From Benincasa hispida (taxonomy: Eukaryota; Streptophyta; Magnoliopsida; Cucurbitales; Cucurbitaceae): a DNA stretch of 64,000 bases. Below, in pieces: positions 1 through 11,872 of this stretch. The stretch covers positions 38,907,739-38,971,738 of the forward strand of contig NC_052354.1 in assembly GCF_009727055.1 (NCBI RefSeq). Reading direction: 5' to 3'. Position 1 is the first letter of the stretch. Every line of letters begins with the position of its first letter. Both the position numbers and the translations under genes were made by a program. The notes below the pieces were generated by a model, which saw only the letters and a program-made list of their open reading frames with translations, ran no database searches and was not told where the DNA came from.

Positions 1-456
1 TAGATCTTGGCATTTTCATATGCTTGAATTCTTCATTCGTCTAGCTCGAGCAGCTGAAGTTTTCTCGCCTCCCTTGCAGCAATTTATTGATGATGCCATT
101 GACAAAGCGGGAGCCTTGTCCCCTCATTATGGCACGTGGGGTGCCAAAACGAGTGAAGATATTTCTTCTCAAGAATTTGAAGACTATCGACGCAGAGCTC
201 GCGACGCATGATACCGTTCAACCCACATGGAAACATAATCGATGGCCAACAGAATGTACTTTTGACCATTTGATGGTGAGAATGGTCCCATAAAGTCTAT
301 GTCCCACACGTCGAAGAGTTCCAATTCTAATATGATATTCATTGGCATCGAATTCTTCCATGAAATGTTTCCTATGTGTTGGCACTTGTCGCATCTCATA
401 TAATAGTCTCTTGCATCCTTGAATAGAGTCAGCCAAAAATACCCGCTTTGTAACAC
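1..456 (-). pseudogene. Integrase fragment of element E
   Basis: The minus strand encodes the end of the zinc-binding region (MRCDKCQHIG near 395) and the start of the integrase core ([23 protein letters not shown], near 290-330, with the first catalytic Asp in AIDY). The second catalytic position, Asp in functional copies, reads as Gly here (near 135-150). Against the matching stretch of element C, about 290 bases are missing at position 80-86 (equivalent to 45558-45848), which removes the [10 protein letters not shown] block and the catalytic Glu. The tail of the integrase continues from position 80 to the window start. The reading frame is also shifted several times, so this piece cannot make an active integrase. 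Confidence 0.85.
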
Positions 457-525
457 TTTTGCTATTGTGCGTTGACCTCCAAAGTGTCCACCATATGGTG
501 AGTCATGGCAGTGGGATAGTATGTG

Positions 526-1155
526 CTAATAAGCAGCCTCTGGTACACATAGACGCAAGATCTGGTCTGACTCCCTCTTGTAAAGATTTGGATTGTCCCA
601 ATAGTAGGATTTACATTCATGCATAAGCCGCCTCTTTTGGTGGGCTGTGTAATTTTCTGGAAATTGCTCACAGACCAGGTAATTGACGATATTTGCATAC
701 CATGGTAATTCTTCAAGTTTGAATAGCTGCTCATCTGGAAAGGTTACGTTCACCTTCGACTGGTTGCGGTCTACTTTCGGATTTTCTAATCTTGATAGGT
801 AGTCCGCAACCTAGTTCTCCGTCCCCTTGCAGTCAATGATTTCCATGTTGAATTCTTAGAAGAGGAGAACTCATCAAATTAACCTCGACTTTGCATCTTT
901 CTTGGTCATCAAATATTTGATTGTCGAGTGGTTGGTGTGAACGATCACTTTGGATCCCAGCAAGTAAGCTTTAAGTTTTTCCAGCACAAATATCACTGCA
1001 AGAAGTTATTTTTTAGTGGTAGTGTAATTCACTTGGGCAGGGTTCAGTGTTCTACTCACATATGTGATGGGGTGTAGCATTGTCTTTCTTTTCTGTGCTA
1101 GCACTGCCCCCATCGCATAACCGCTAGCATTGCACATTAGCTCAAATAGCTTTGT
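526..1155 (-). pseudogene. RNase H and zinc-finger linker of element E
   Basis: The minus strand carries the RNase H part of an Athila-type pol (the equivalent of element C 46208-47077), followed by the conserved linker with [23 protein letters not shown] (about 660-750) and the pre-integrase segment [24 protein letters not shown]. The frame is broken by stops, for example near 815 and 857, and one frameshift separates the linker from the integrase piece at 184-456. The role in a working element would be degradation of the RNA strand in RNA-DNA hybrids; here it is a relic. Confidence 0.8.
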
Positions 1156-1795
1156 CTAGTCATGTACGATCAACACATGTGCGGTAGTTAATTCGTTCTT
1201 CAATATCTTGAATGCATTGAGGCCCTGTGTATCAAAGTCAAATGTTCTGTCAGTATCCAGCAACGCACTCAATGGTCGAAAAATCTTCAAAAAGTCCTTC
1301 ACAAAACGACGATAAAATCCTGCATGTCCCAAGAAACTCCTGATAGCCTTCACATTTGCTGGAGGTGGGAGCTTTTCAATGGCCTTAATTTTCATCTTAT
1401 CCACCTCCAGGCCTTCTTTGCAAACCTTGTGCCTGAGCACAATACCTTCATTCACCATGAAGTGGCACTTCTCCCAATTCAACACAAGATTTGTCTCGTC
1501 ACATCTCCTTAATATCTTCTCCTAGTTGTTCAGATAGACTTCATACATTTGCCCGTAAACCGAGAAGTCATCCATAAAAATTTCCACTGAATCCTCGAGA
1601 TACTCAGAGAAGATAGCCATCATGCACCTCTGGAACGTGCTCGACACATTGCATAATTCGAATGGCATGCGGCGAAAAGCAAACATTCCGTATGGGCAGG
1701 TGAATGTGGTTTTCTCTTGGTCTTCAGAAGCGATCATTATTTGGTTGTAGCCCACATACTCGTCCAGAAAACAAAAGTAATCATTTCCTGCTAGG
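1156..1795 (-). pseudogene. C-terminal half of reverse transcriptase of element E
   Basis: The minus strand encodes GYNQIMIASEDQEKTTFTCPYG (about 1690-1755), the MPFELCNVSSTFQRCM block and the catalytic box FMDDFSVYG (about 1550-1590), in which both Asp residues are kept. After a frame break near 1520 it continues with MLNWEKCHFMVNEGIVLRHKV and the connection segment FLGHAGFYRRFVKDF (1156-1485). The N-terminal half lies at 3898-4311: the two halves were one domain before solo LTR A inserted at 1800. Stops and frameshifts make it a pseudogene. Confidence 0.88.
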
Positions 1796-1799
1796 CGAT

Positions 1800-3897
1800 T
1801 GATGACGTAAAATTAGCCATCAAATACTTGATGACTAAAATTATGGTGAACGCAATATGCAATGTATGTCTTAAGTTATGCGTTTATTATCATGCATCGG
1901 TGGTCATGCGTTGGAATGAAAATATGCGTTACTCTTATATGCGATGACCATGCATTCCTATCACAAGTTTTCTTGCACTCACGCCAAGTATAATGCGAAT
2001 GCAAGTTTCTCGGGTGATCCGAGGTCGAACTCAGGGACTTGTAACTAAATGTATGCAGTGATGTGTTTGCGGTGGATGAATAAAAGAATGATGGAGGGTA
2101 TAAGCTAATAACTACTCCTAACTAACAGACAAAACATTGGAAGTATGAATGAAAGGTAGAGACACAGCAAATTTTGACGCGTAGGAAATGCATGGAAAAA
2201 TAGATAAAATGTGAGGATGTCTTCATCACAACCCTAAGCTTGACGCAAGGGCAGCCTCAGCCAATGCAAGCTATGCGCTCATGCTACACATACTTGAGCC
2301 TAATTCTAGAACGCATGCGATGTATATGCGACAGTGTCGAGAAGCCTTATTCCTAAGTCTCTATTTCTGCTCATGTGCTCCCACACATAAATAAGATGGT
2401 CGCATACCACCGTATCCTACTTTTGGACGCATGCAATATCCTATTCGTAGGGTGCATACACTATGTAATAGCAAACGGAGCTTATCTCTAAGTTCCACAT
2501 TCTTGCTTATGCATTCCAATCCGCTCTCTCGAGTATTAGATTGGGTTTTTAGACTACTCTCCCAAGTATGCCTAAATGATTAATGATGCACTCATAAGAC
2601 AAGGTAATCGCATAAACTTGGCTGACGTAAGATTATTCATATCTCTAGTGAATACTTGCTTATATTGCTTAATGCGACCAACCACTTACCCTCCCAGGCA
2701 GTTAGTTGTTGCTGACTTTACTTGTAGACAAGCATTGTGTCCGCTTATAGACAAACGTTGCTACAGCTTCACACTAAGCAAATAAGGTTTTCTTACAATA
2801 CTCACACAACACACACCTCTCAGTGGTTTGCTACATGCTTCATATTTCTATGCCGCATGATTAAGTATACGATACTCTAACAGTCTCACTAAGTAATGCA
2901 ATAAAAGTTAAAGATACTAAGTAAATGAAGATGGAGATGGAGTCAGAGGAAAATAGAGAAAAGCATTGATCATAAAATGTATTAATTCCTTAAGCCAAAA
3001 TGTAATACAATACAATATAAGTAAAGAAGAGAAAATGAAAGGACTAGCTGGAATCAATGTCTTGCTTCCAGCAGATGTGTGTCAAGGCTGCCAGTGGTGC
3101 CATGGAAAGGCGGTAAAGCTAACTCTCTCGAGATCTAACTCCGACGAAGGCTCCGGTCATCACTCGGAATGGATGAAGGAGATGAAGAACTCTCAAGATT
3201 TCTTCCAACGCTTTGATCTAGATCACAAGGATCCACCCGAAGGTAGAAACTTGGATTAAAATGAAATTTTGTTCATCGGCTTCTATTTATAGAGTTGGAT
3301 CGCCAATAGCATTAATGGACCTGCTCTTATTCTAACATTCGCGGTGCGATGGTCCTTTTTTGAATCTCTGCTGCTAACGGCGTGGTAGGTGAAATGTCAA
3401 CATCATCTTTTGATTTTCCCGAGATATGTGTTAATGTTTCCATTCCACCAACGTTGCGTTCATCCCACTATTATGGTTATTATCATGTAACCGCAATCTT
3501 GTAATGACCGCATTCACTTGATTACCCCAACTTCTACACGATGACCACAATCGCTTGACAATCGTAACTCCTATGCGATGGACGCATGTGGTTGATTACC
3601 GCAACACCCATGCATTGAACGTATGCGTTTGCCTTTGCGATGGAGAAATTCTCCGCATGTGGTCGTCTTTGCTACAGCCCGGCTTTCGCGCATGCATCCG
3701 CTTCCTGCGTTAGCTACAAAGATAAACAATTAAATGCATAATAACACATAATAGTGGATTAGTCGAGATTCTTAATGTTGAACGATGCAAACTCATTTTC
3801 TCATGAATTCCTAACATAATTGTTGCATATTCTTCTTAACAGCCCTCATATTTCTAAATAAAAGGCCTAAGATGACGTGCATTTCTGCCTATCATCA
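1800..3897 (-). mobile_element. Solo LTR A, inserted in the reverse transcriptase of element E
   Basis: The segment starts TGATGACG and ends CCTATCATCA, so it has TG...CA ends. It is flanked by GCGAT (1795-1799) and GCGGT (3898-3902), a 5-bp target duplication with one change. Removing it and one duplication restores the reverse transcriptase sequence seen uninterrupted in element C near 47590-47625. The reverse complement aligns with the LTRs of element B: the left end matches the B LTR 3' end, the right end matches the B LTR 5' end. No internal retrotransposon DNA lies between the ends, hence a solo LTR of about 2.1 kb. Short open frames inside it are not genes. Confidence 0.88.
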
Positions 3898-5266
3898 GCG
3901 GTCTAGCATCTGGTCAATAAAAGGCAAGGGGAAATAGTTCTTCTTCTTCGCCATATTGAGTTTGCGATAGTCCATATAGATCCGCCAACCAGTGACGGTC
4001 CTCATTGGTATTAATTCATTGTTTGCATTTGGGACCATCGTCATTCCTCCCTTCTTGGGCACACATTGCACGGGGCTTATTCACGTGCTATCGGCGATTG
4101 GGTATATAATGCCTGCGTCCAACCATTTAATTATCTTCTTTTTCATAACCTCCTTCATCGTAGGGTTCAGTCTGCGTTGAGGTTCGATAGACCTTTTTTG
4201 GTTTTCTTCGAGACCTATCCTGTGCATGCAGTATGTTGGGTTGATTCCTCTTATGTCTGCTAGTGTCCACCCTATTGCTATTATGTACTTCTTTAGGATG
4301 CTAAGTAGCACATTTTCTTATTCTTCTTGTAGCGTAGAGGAAATTATCACTGGCAAAGTTTCATTTTTCCCCAGGAAAACATACTTTAGATGACTTGGCA
4401 GAGTCTTTAATTCCATGGTAGGTGGTTGTCCCAAGGATGGATTTTGTGCTTTTATCTCTTCATTCAAATTCACTTTTTCTTCTTTGTTCGTTGTTTCCAT
4501 GATCACATTACAGGTTTCTACGGACGCGGTCGCATCCTCTCTTCATCTTTTTGTTCGGACTCCTCTTCTTCATTACAACTAGGTTCATTGTCAGAATCGG
4601 ATAGGTCTTCATCTTTCGAATACTTATGACTTTAATGATATCAAACTTGAGCTTCTTCCCATTTACACTTAACGTGATCTCTCCCTTGTACACATCAATT
4701 TGAGCACGACTAGTAGATAAAAATGGTCGTCTCAATATGATGGGTACATCTTTGTCCGCTTCGTAGTCGAGAATGATGAAGTCTGTCGGTAGAATGAATT
4801 TTTCAATTAAGACCAGGGCATCCTTCAACTTTCCCTCTGGGTGAACTAGGGACCTGTCCGCCAGCTGGAGAGTCACCGTCGTGGGCGTCAGCTACTCCAC
4901 ATTCAACTGCTTGAAAATTGAAAGGGGCATTAAATTTATACTGGCCCCAAGGTTGCAAAGCGCTTGACTGATATATATCCCGCCAATTGAGCAAGGTATC
5001 GTGAAACTTCCGGGGTCACGCATCTTCGGTGGAATTATGGTGTTTGCCTTTTGCGTTAACGCCACCGTTGTAAACTTTCCTGTGCTCCTTTTCTTTGTCA
5101 CCATGTCCTTAAAAAACATAGTATATTTTGGCATTTTCTCTATTGCTTCTGTGAAAGGGATGTTGATGTGTAGCTGTTTTAACATTTCCATGAAACGATG
5201 ATACTGCACTTCATCATTTTGCTTCTTCTTAACTCTTTGCAGGAATGGTGGCAGTTGTACCTTCAC
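3898..5266 (-). pseudogene. Protease and N-terminal reverse transcriptase of element E
   Basis: The minus strand encodes an Athila-type protease region: GSFTIPCSIGGIYISQALCN followed by LGASINLMPLSIFKQL (about 4900-5030), then DVPIILRRPFLSTSRAQIDV (about 4690-4750). The residue before the LGAS motif is Asn where active members carry Asp, so the protease active site is probably lost. The frame then runs through an acidic linker (about 4510-4640) into the reverse transcriptase start: SHLKYVFLGKNETLPVIISS (4318-4400) and the KEVMKKKIIKWLDAGIIYPIADS block (4081-4150). Frame breaks lie near 4890, 4508 and 4316. Confidence 0.87.
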
Positions 5267-5272
5267 GATTCC

Positions 5273-6760
5273 CTATTCCATAGGCTTAGAAGTGGACGTA
5301 ACTTCTGGTTCCTTCGTCTCATTTTCTTCTGGTTCACCCTGTGTCAACGGGGTCTTGGATTCCATCGCAATTGGATTAGTCCTAACTAGCTCCTTCTTCT
5401 CTTCCACCATTGTCTTTCCACTTTGCAAAGTCACGACTTGACATTGCTTCTTTCCTATGTTCCCCAGGTTGTGAGGGAGCTCAGTTGAAATCGGCAACAC
5501 CCCTTGCGGTCTATTTTTCAATTCGCCCGTAATCTGTCCTATTTGGATTTTGAGATTGCGGATTGAAGTCACCTGATTCTGGAGCACTATCTCGTTCTTT
5601 TCTATGTACTGCTTTAATAGGCTCTCTAGGGAAGAAGATGGCGATGCTTGCGAGCTACTAGCTTCATTTTGTGATTGATTGTTTGTTCGCGGGAAAAATC
5701 CTAGCGGCCTTATTTTTGCGCCATGGGTTGATAACTCTGTTGATTATTTTTCCATGCGAAATTGGGGTGGTTTCTCCACCCAGGGTTGTAAGATTAGAGA
5801 AAGGATTGTTCTTTACGAAGTATACTGATTACGGCTTCCTCGAACATTCTTCCATCGGATGCGAATCTCCACAAGTAGCACAATTTGTGCTTGTCTGCTC
5901 GATTGCATTAACTTTCCCTCTTTACGTTCCAGGGCTATTGATTGCGATGCCCTGTATTAGATTCATCATCGCATTCATTTGATTTTGTAGGGATGCCCCA
6001 TTGTTTGTGTCACCTTCTCGAATTTTTAGTCGTTGATCGCTTTCCCTCCAATCTTTGTGATTTTTTTATATGCGATCAAGAATATTTTTAACCTCATCGT
6101 ACGTTTTGTCAAGCAAACCTCCAGATGCTGCCGCATTGGCAGCCATCTGCGATGCACTGTTCAAGCCGTGATAAAATATTTTCATCTGGAGACAGTCAGG
6201 TAAGCCATTGTGCAGATAATCTCGCACGAGTCTCTTAAACCTCGCCCAGGCATCACTGAGCGATTTTTCAATTTCTATTCAAAATTTATAATCAACTTCC
6301 TCCTTCTTGCGTTCTCGGTAGGAGGGAAGTATTTCTTCATGAACTTTTCTACCACTTGTTCCCAAGACGTTATCTCCCCTGGTTCAAGAGAATAGGCCCA
6401 TTTCCTTGCCTGATCGCATAGTGAAAATGGGAACAACGTTAGTCGAACTTCTTCAGCTGAGAGGTTTGGGAACACAAAAGTGTTACAGATTTCAATGAAA
6501 CTTCAGAGATGGGGGTGCAGATCCTCGCCACGCCTTCCACCAAACTGTCCGACCGTCTGAATCATCTGCAACATTACCAAATTCATCATAAACCTCGATC
6601 TGTCCAGAGCTGGCCTCATTATTTCTGGGGAGAAATCATAGAGGTTAGTCGATGTATAGTCCCGTATGGTCTATTACAGGTCATTTTTTCAGAGAGAATG
6701 GGGTTTGTCATGATATTGTTCACATTGTTACTCTGTCTTCCGGTTTATTCCGCCATTCTA
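5273..6760 (-). pseudogene. gag remnant of element E
   Basis: On the minus strand a gag of the Athila type can be followed: the RPALDRSRF region near 6600, then SAEEVRLTLFPFSLCDQARK (about 6405-6465) and ITSWEQVVEKFMKKYFPPTE (about 6305-6370). Further down are a damaged zinc-knuckle region and a YNPGWRNHPNFAW tract (about 5730-5790), and then a variable linker (5273-5587). Gag would build the particle that packages element RNA. Many stops separate the pieces. This copy matters because element C lacks almost all of this region. Confidence 0.8.
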
Positions 6761-6973
6761 GGATTTCTCTCTTGTCAATTGTCGACCGGTTGTCTTCTCT
6801 GTTCTTCTTCTAAAACGTTTTTCGATTTCTGGGTCGTAGTGTGGGTCAGGAATGTGTCCTTCACTTCATACGACACCTGTTTCTTCCTTTACCAAAGGAA
6901 TGGCAATGCACAGAGGTCGAAAGCTGCAAAGAAAATAAAAAAGTTACTGTTAGCGCAATATGTACTGCCGTAG

Positions 6974-6991
6974 TCCCCAGCAATGGCGCCA
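6974..6991 (-). promoter_or_regulatory. Primer binding site of element E
   Basis: The minus strand reads TGGCGCCATTGCTGGGGA, beginning seven bases inside the end of the LTR (6998). It differs at two bases from TGGCGCCGTTGCCGGGGA, the primer-site form I associate with Athila-type plant elements, usually ascribed to tRNA-Asp. It marks where minus-strand DNA synthesis began. Confidence 0.75.
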
Positions 6992-6997
6992 AAAACT

Positions 6998-8649
6998 TGA
7001 TGTGTTGTAAATGTGATGCGATTATCGTGTATGTTTGCGGTGATGAGTTATGCGTTGCACATGCAAGTTTTCCTAGTAAAACTCAAGTATAAATCTCACT
7101 AGGTTTCCTGGTAAGTCCAGGGTCGAACACAGGGACTACTATGCGACAGTAAAATTGATTCCTTTGTGGTGGCAAAAACAAATAAGTTGGTTGGTGTTTT
7201 GTTTAAGTAAAAATCCTATGCGATGGATTCGAGTAAAGAGTTGATGAAATCGAGAATTACAATAAGTATGCGATGGACGGGTTGAGAGGGATTTAGCTAA
7301 CACTTCCTAAGGCTGCGTTCAAGTTATGCGATCATGCTACACGCATACAATAACATGTCATCTCTCAATGCAAATGCCATGGTTCCTATTTCTAGGACGC
7401 ATGCGATGTATACGATAATGTAGATAGGATTTATGTCTAAGCCTCTATTCTTGTCTATGCGATGTTAAATGATGCACATATACACAAGGTGACCACATAC
7501 TATCATATCCTATTTCTAGGGTACATGCGATGCGTAATAGCAAACAGAACTTATGTCTAAGTTTCTATTTCTTGCTTATGCAGTTCTAATCTGATTCTCT
7601 CAAGCCTAGATTCTAATCTGACTCTCTCAAGTCTAGATTCTTTTTTTAGACTACTCTTTCAAGTATCTCTAAAGGGTGAATGATGCATACATAAGATAAG
7701 ATGATCGCATAAAGTGAAGATCTTAGGTCATGCTAGCTGAGAGATTGAATAGATGTTGAGATGAGAATTCCATTTTCTATAAATAAAGTGCAGAATACAA
7801 AATAACAATGGAATGTAGGGATAGAAAGCCCTGTAGCAATGTGTTACTTCCCGTGGCTCTTTACACTTGTTACTTCCCGTGGCTCTTTACACTATCTTTT
7901 CACTCCAACTCTGCCCAGAAGAATATCCTTGCTTTCGCAAGTGTCGAACCTCTCTCCTTTTATAGCACTTTCTAACAGTCTTTCAAGCTGTCCAGGAATG
8001 ATCTCTCGGCGTTTTCTTCTCTTTGTTTGTCTCCGTCTTCTAAGTATATGAATAACTATGAACAGACTAACGGCTATTTATTGTGTATATGATCTAACTT
8101 CTTAACCCTTTTACAATGGTGGCCTCCAGTATTTATAGAGCTCAAAGTGAAGAAGTTTTTTTTTCCTTTAATGATTGTAATGATGGGCGGTCATTAAATC
8201 TTCTGCTCTGATGCGCCGATTAATGGTCATCGAAAAGTTGAGTTTACTTGCTACAGTGTGTTGTTAACGGCTTGTCAACTAAATTCGGATTTGACCATCC
8301 TTAGCTTTCCATCCCATCATGATTTATTAAGCTTTCACCTTGATGCACCGTCTTTATGTGGCCACCTTCTTGAGCAACTTCTTTCACGAGCACATATGAT
8401 TGCATGACTTTACGATCGCAATCTTGCAATGCTCGCGGACGCCGAAATCCTTGAATCGTAATTTAACTTGCACCAACGCATTCTTCTGCACAAAATAAGT
8501 AAATTAGCTACTTTTATGCAATGGGCGCATGCAATAGCAATTTTCTCAGTTTAACGCTTTTGGACATGATTTTGATATTTTTTTACCATCGCATTCCCTC
8601 ATGTTTTACTTATTTACACTGTAATAACGTGCATTTCTACCCGTTATCA
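6998..8649 (-). repeat. 5' LTR of element E
   Basis: On the plus strand it runs from TGATGTGTTG to CCCGTTATCA (1652 bp). It is next to the primer site and aligns along its length with the right LTR of element C (49136-50760). That includes the shared block with GGTCGAACACAGGGACTACT near 7120 and the block TCTCAAGTCTAGATTCT near 7635. On the minus strand a TATA-like TATAAATAC (about 8130) lies ahead of the R region. Small indels and a local duplication (GTTACTTCCCGTGGCTCTTT repeated at about 7840 and 7868) show decay. Confidence 0.88.
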
Positions 8650-9257
8650 CGAGCCTGACCACCACCATCCTTTGCGTGATTATGTTATCAGGGGGAATTT
8701 TCTATTCCCTTATTTTCATTCTTTTTTTTTAGCTATATATGAGATACATTGGGGACAATGTATATTTTTAAGTTGGGGTGGGTACCCGTTGGGTAGTTTT
8801 TGTTAGCTTGGTCCTTAAGCGCTGTGCTCAGACAATTGTTATTTGCTTTGATTGCCTTGCTCGCTTGTTTGGTCTATTATTTATCATGATAGTCTACGAT
8901 GCACTCTTCCTATAATGAAATTTGCATGAAAGAACGTTAGGGATGCATGATCATGATTTTTAGCCCATTTTGTTTAAAAAAAAAACATTTCTTGTCACTT
9001 GCATCTTTAAGTCATTGCTCTGCAAAATTAAAGTCTTGCATTCTTAGAATTGGGTTATCGGTTTGTACTTTTCTTGTCATCCCGGAAGATCCACCTTTGA
9101 CTTAGGAGTAACTATTCTTGTTTTAGAGCAAAATTAGGCAAAGTGGATAAATAAGGCCTGTTGTGAATAAAAAAAAGGAGAAAGAAAGAAAAAAATGAAG
9201 AAAAACAATCTAGTTGCAATTTGAAATATATATATATATATATAATATATATATAGA

Positions 9258-9310
<53 letters not shown>

Positions 9311-9770
9311 GTATTTGTGTGCATGGATAGAGGTTAAAAGAGCTACCTCCGTCGTGCCTATTTAGGGCACACAAGAAAAGAGTGATAGGTTCCCAACGGT
9401 GGGGTATGAAAGCTAGCCCTCTAGGTAAAAGAAATGCTCTTTATGTTTTTTGTGTGTGTGTGTTTAGGCACCCTTGTCTTAGTGTTACCCCTTTTTTTGC
9501 AAGTACGGTATGTTCGAGATCGATAACTAAGCCAGAGTAGGGGAAAAAAGGGATGAGGACCTTATGAAACTCTTCCAAGTTGTGCAAGCTTAATTAGTAA
9601 AGCTCTAGGCTTACTCATGCATGGATAGATCAAGAATCATTTTAAACCTTGTGCTTCACTGATTGATCATAAATGATTTTCGTTCTTGATTACAAATTTC
9701 ATTCTAATTGACTGTTGAATATGTAGTAACAACTTAGCGAATTAAGCTAACATGTTTTTAATCATTTTCT
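8650..9770 (+). mobile_element. Decayed 3'-internal region of another gypsy-like element
   Basis: No coding sequence is seen. The motif GGGGACAATGTATATTTTTA followed by AGTTGGGGTGGG (about 8749-8782) resembles the polypurine-side 3' region of plant Ty3/gypsy elements in plus orientation. It also contains an AT microsatellite (9228-9254) and a run of 45 A (9264-9308). Assignment is by style only, and the boundaries with neighbouring repeats are not visible. Confidence 0.4.
9264..9308. repeat. A45 homopolymer next to an AT microsatellite
   Basis: Forty-five consecutive A follow an AT dinucleotide tract (9228-9254). There is no coding context. The exact length is uncertain because homopolymers of this size are poorly read by sequencers. 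Confidence 0.9.
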
Positions 9771-9773
9771 ACT

Positions 9774-11250
9774 TGATTGTGTATTTCTACCTTGCTCTAA
9801 AAAAAAGTTAATATTCCTAGCTTAATACGGGCTCGTTAGTGGGTTTTATGTGTTTATTTCCGTATTTTGTAGGTATCGAACAATCAAGAGGTAGAATTAA
9901 TCATTTGGTGAAGAACGGGGTTAATTTGAAGTAATTTGGAGTTAATTTGAACATTGGGGCTTTAAAAGAGTTAAAAAGACCAAAATGCCATTGAGTTCCA
10001 CCGAATTTAAGGCAGCCATCGAGCACTATCGAGTACCATCGAGTAAGAGGCTCTCGAGTAATCAAGGAAATGCAACCGAGTGATCGAGGATCGAGTATCG
10101 AGCTGTAGAGCATCAAGTAGCAAGTTTCTGGCAGTGGACGCAGCGTTGCAATGCTACTCTTGGCGTCGCGACGCTCCAAGGTTGAATCAATGCCAGCATC
10201 CCAACGCATCTCAACGCTCCAACCTAACACTTGTGGACAGAATGCCCAACATTGCAACGCTGCCCATTAGCATTGCAACGGTACGATCTTTGACGGACGT
10301 GAAGCAAAGCGCGCGCGCGAGTGAGTGTGATAACGCTGCGATGAATCCTATAAATATATCTCCTCGGCCTTAAATCGATGGATGCCGAATTTTGGAGGCC
10401 AAATCGATGGAGGCCGAAGTTAATCTTCATTCTTCTTCCTTTTCCTTCAATTTTCAGTATCTTTAAGTCAGTTTTAATTTTATTTTTTGGATCATGAACA
10501 TATATTGGAACGTATCTCGTCGGTTTGTCAATGAATCGATGAGGTAATCTTTCGTTTAATTCTTGGATCAAACGTTCTTTGTATCTTGATGATTTTTTTG
10601 TCTAATTTTATGCTTAATTCAGAATCATGTTTTTCTTAAATCTTGTTTAATTTAGATTTTCTTTTATGTGTGGATTGACGCCCCTATCATGAATGCACAT
10701 CTTCGTTAGTTAAATTCAAGCTCGCATGCATCCTTGTATTGTCCATGCTTTGAATTTACCCTTGTAGCACATATTAGATAAACATGCTTAGGTTTTTAGG
10801 CTGTCCATGAATCTTTGCATCGCATGTTTAATCTAGATTTAAGGAACAAATTGATTATTTGAACATGGCTTTCCTGACACTTAATCAACATAGTTGAATC
10901 CTAAATCTTAATGCATGTGTTTCTAGTTCTTTATGGCCGTTGAGGACCCAATTACATCTAGAAGCATGTAGGTTAGTTAGGGCATAGTTTTCCAGCCTCA
11001 ACTACAAATTAGGAAGCTTTATCGATTCGGATTAATTGATTTTTGGGCTTATAGAGATTAGTTAATTCGCATCGATTGGGTAGCTATGCATGCATAATTT
11101 GAATATATGAACAATGATTTAATTTACATTGAATGACTATTTGATCCGAGAACTAAAAGAATCCATTACCGTTTCATATATCTACTGCACTTTACTTTAA
11201 TTCCATGCATGCCATGTATTCCACATCAAACCCCTCATTTATCACTCTAG
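9774..11250 (+). repeat. LTR-like sequence, same style as 60041-63300
   Basis: The segment from about 9774 to 10300 aligns loosely with 60041-60420: both have a GTTTTATGTGTTTAT-like box, then AGGT(A/T)TCGA-CA and AAGAGGTAGAAT, then a GC-richer part with repeated GCGTTGCAACGCT-like words (10137-10280). Downstream (10660-11250) are plain AT-rich sequences without coding potential. I read it as an old LTR of a large gypsy-type element. Both ends are uncertain. Confidence 0.4.
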
Positions 11251-11872
11251 TTAGAAAATTAACTTAAGGAAGCCAATCGCCCTTCTCTGCTAATCGACTT
11301 GGACTTACCACTATTGCTACGTTTTAGTAGTAATAGGAGTAGTTCGGTATTATAAATTTTCTTTTGACCAGACTCAAAGCTTATTAACGATGTGAATTTC
11401 GGCCCTGTCAGTTGGCTTGGGTGTTGAAGAAGAGCCCTTGGAGGAGGTAACGGAGTGATTGGCATTCAAGTCCTGCGATGACTGTTGAAAAATTCTTCCC
11501 ACTACCCCGAGCCAGCCAATGCCATCAAGCATCTAGCCCTACTAATGAGGTTAGATAAGCTGAAGATGTGTTAATAATACTAATAATTTATGCTTAAAAC
11601 TATCTTTGAACTTAAGTATATTTGAAATCTCTACGGACTACATATCATGAGTTAACTTGCGTCGGAGTGTTATATTTTGTAGCTAATCGCAAGATCTGTC
11701 TACATGTGCCAAGCTCTTACGTAATGAAGAAATATTTGATCGTATGCCTTGGGATCTCTAACACAATCCCAGTGGATCTTCTGCTACAAATTCATAATAT
11801 TGACAATGGTAACAGTGCTGACATTCTCACCAACCAAGTCAGAGATGGTGACTAATTAGAGCAAAAGACCCA
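11251..11872. other. Intergenic stretch without a supported gene
   Basis: A 68-codon frame on the minus strand (11259-11465) and a 77-codon frame on the plus strand (11622-11855) are present. Neither shows a domain I recognise, flanking splice sites or conserved context, so no gene is called. Confidence 0.5.

Larger units (their letters stand above)
1..8649 (-). mobile_element. Element E: partial Athila-type Ty3/gypsy retrotransposon
   Basis: Read on the minus strand, from right to left, this region shows a 5' LTR (6998-8649), a primer binding site (6974-6991), gag, protease, reverse transcriptase, RNase H and integrase remnants. The 3' LTR lies beyond the left edge of the window. Pol motifs (protease of the LGAS type, FMDDFSVYG in the reverse transcriptase) and the gag box FPFSL-DQARKW are those of the Athila clade. 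Many stops and frameshifts, an integrase deletion and a nested solo LTR (1800-3897) show that it is dead. It is the same family as element C (40512-50760): LTRs, primer site and pol align throughout. Clade assignment rests on remembered family motifs. Confidence 0.9.

Noticed and set aside
6974..6991. tRNA gene fragment
   Set aside because: The TGGCGCC...GGGGA words are primer binding sites next to LTRs; no tRNA fold surrounds them.
11259..11465. 68-codon minus-strand frame with LLLLKRSNSGKSK
   Set aside because: It briefly recalled kinase-regulator-like plant proteins, but no domain, splice context or conservation supports it.
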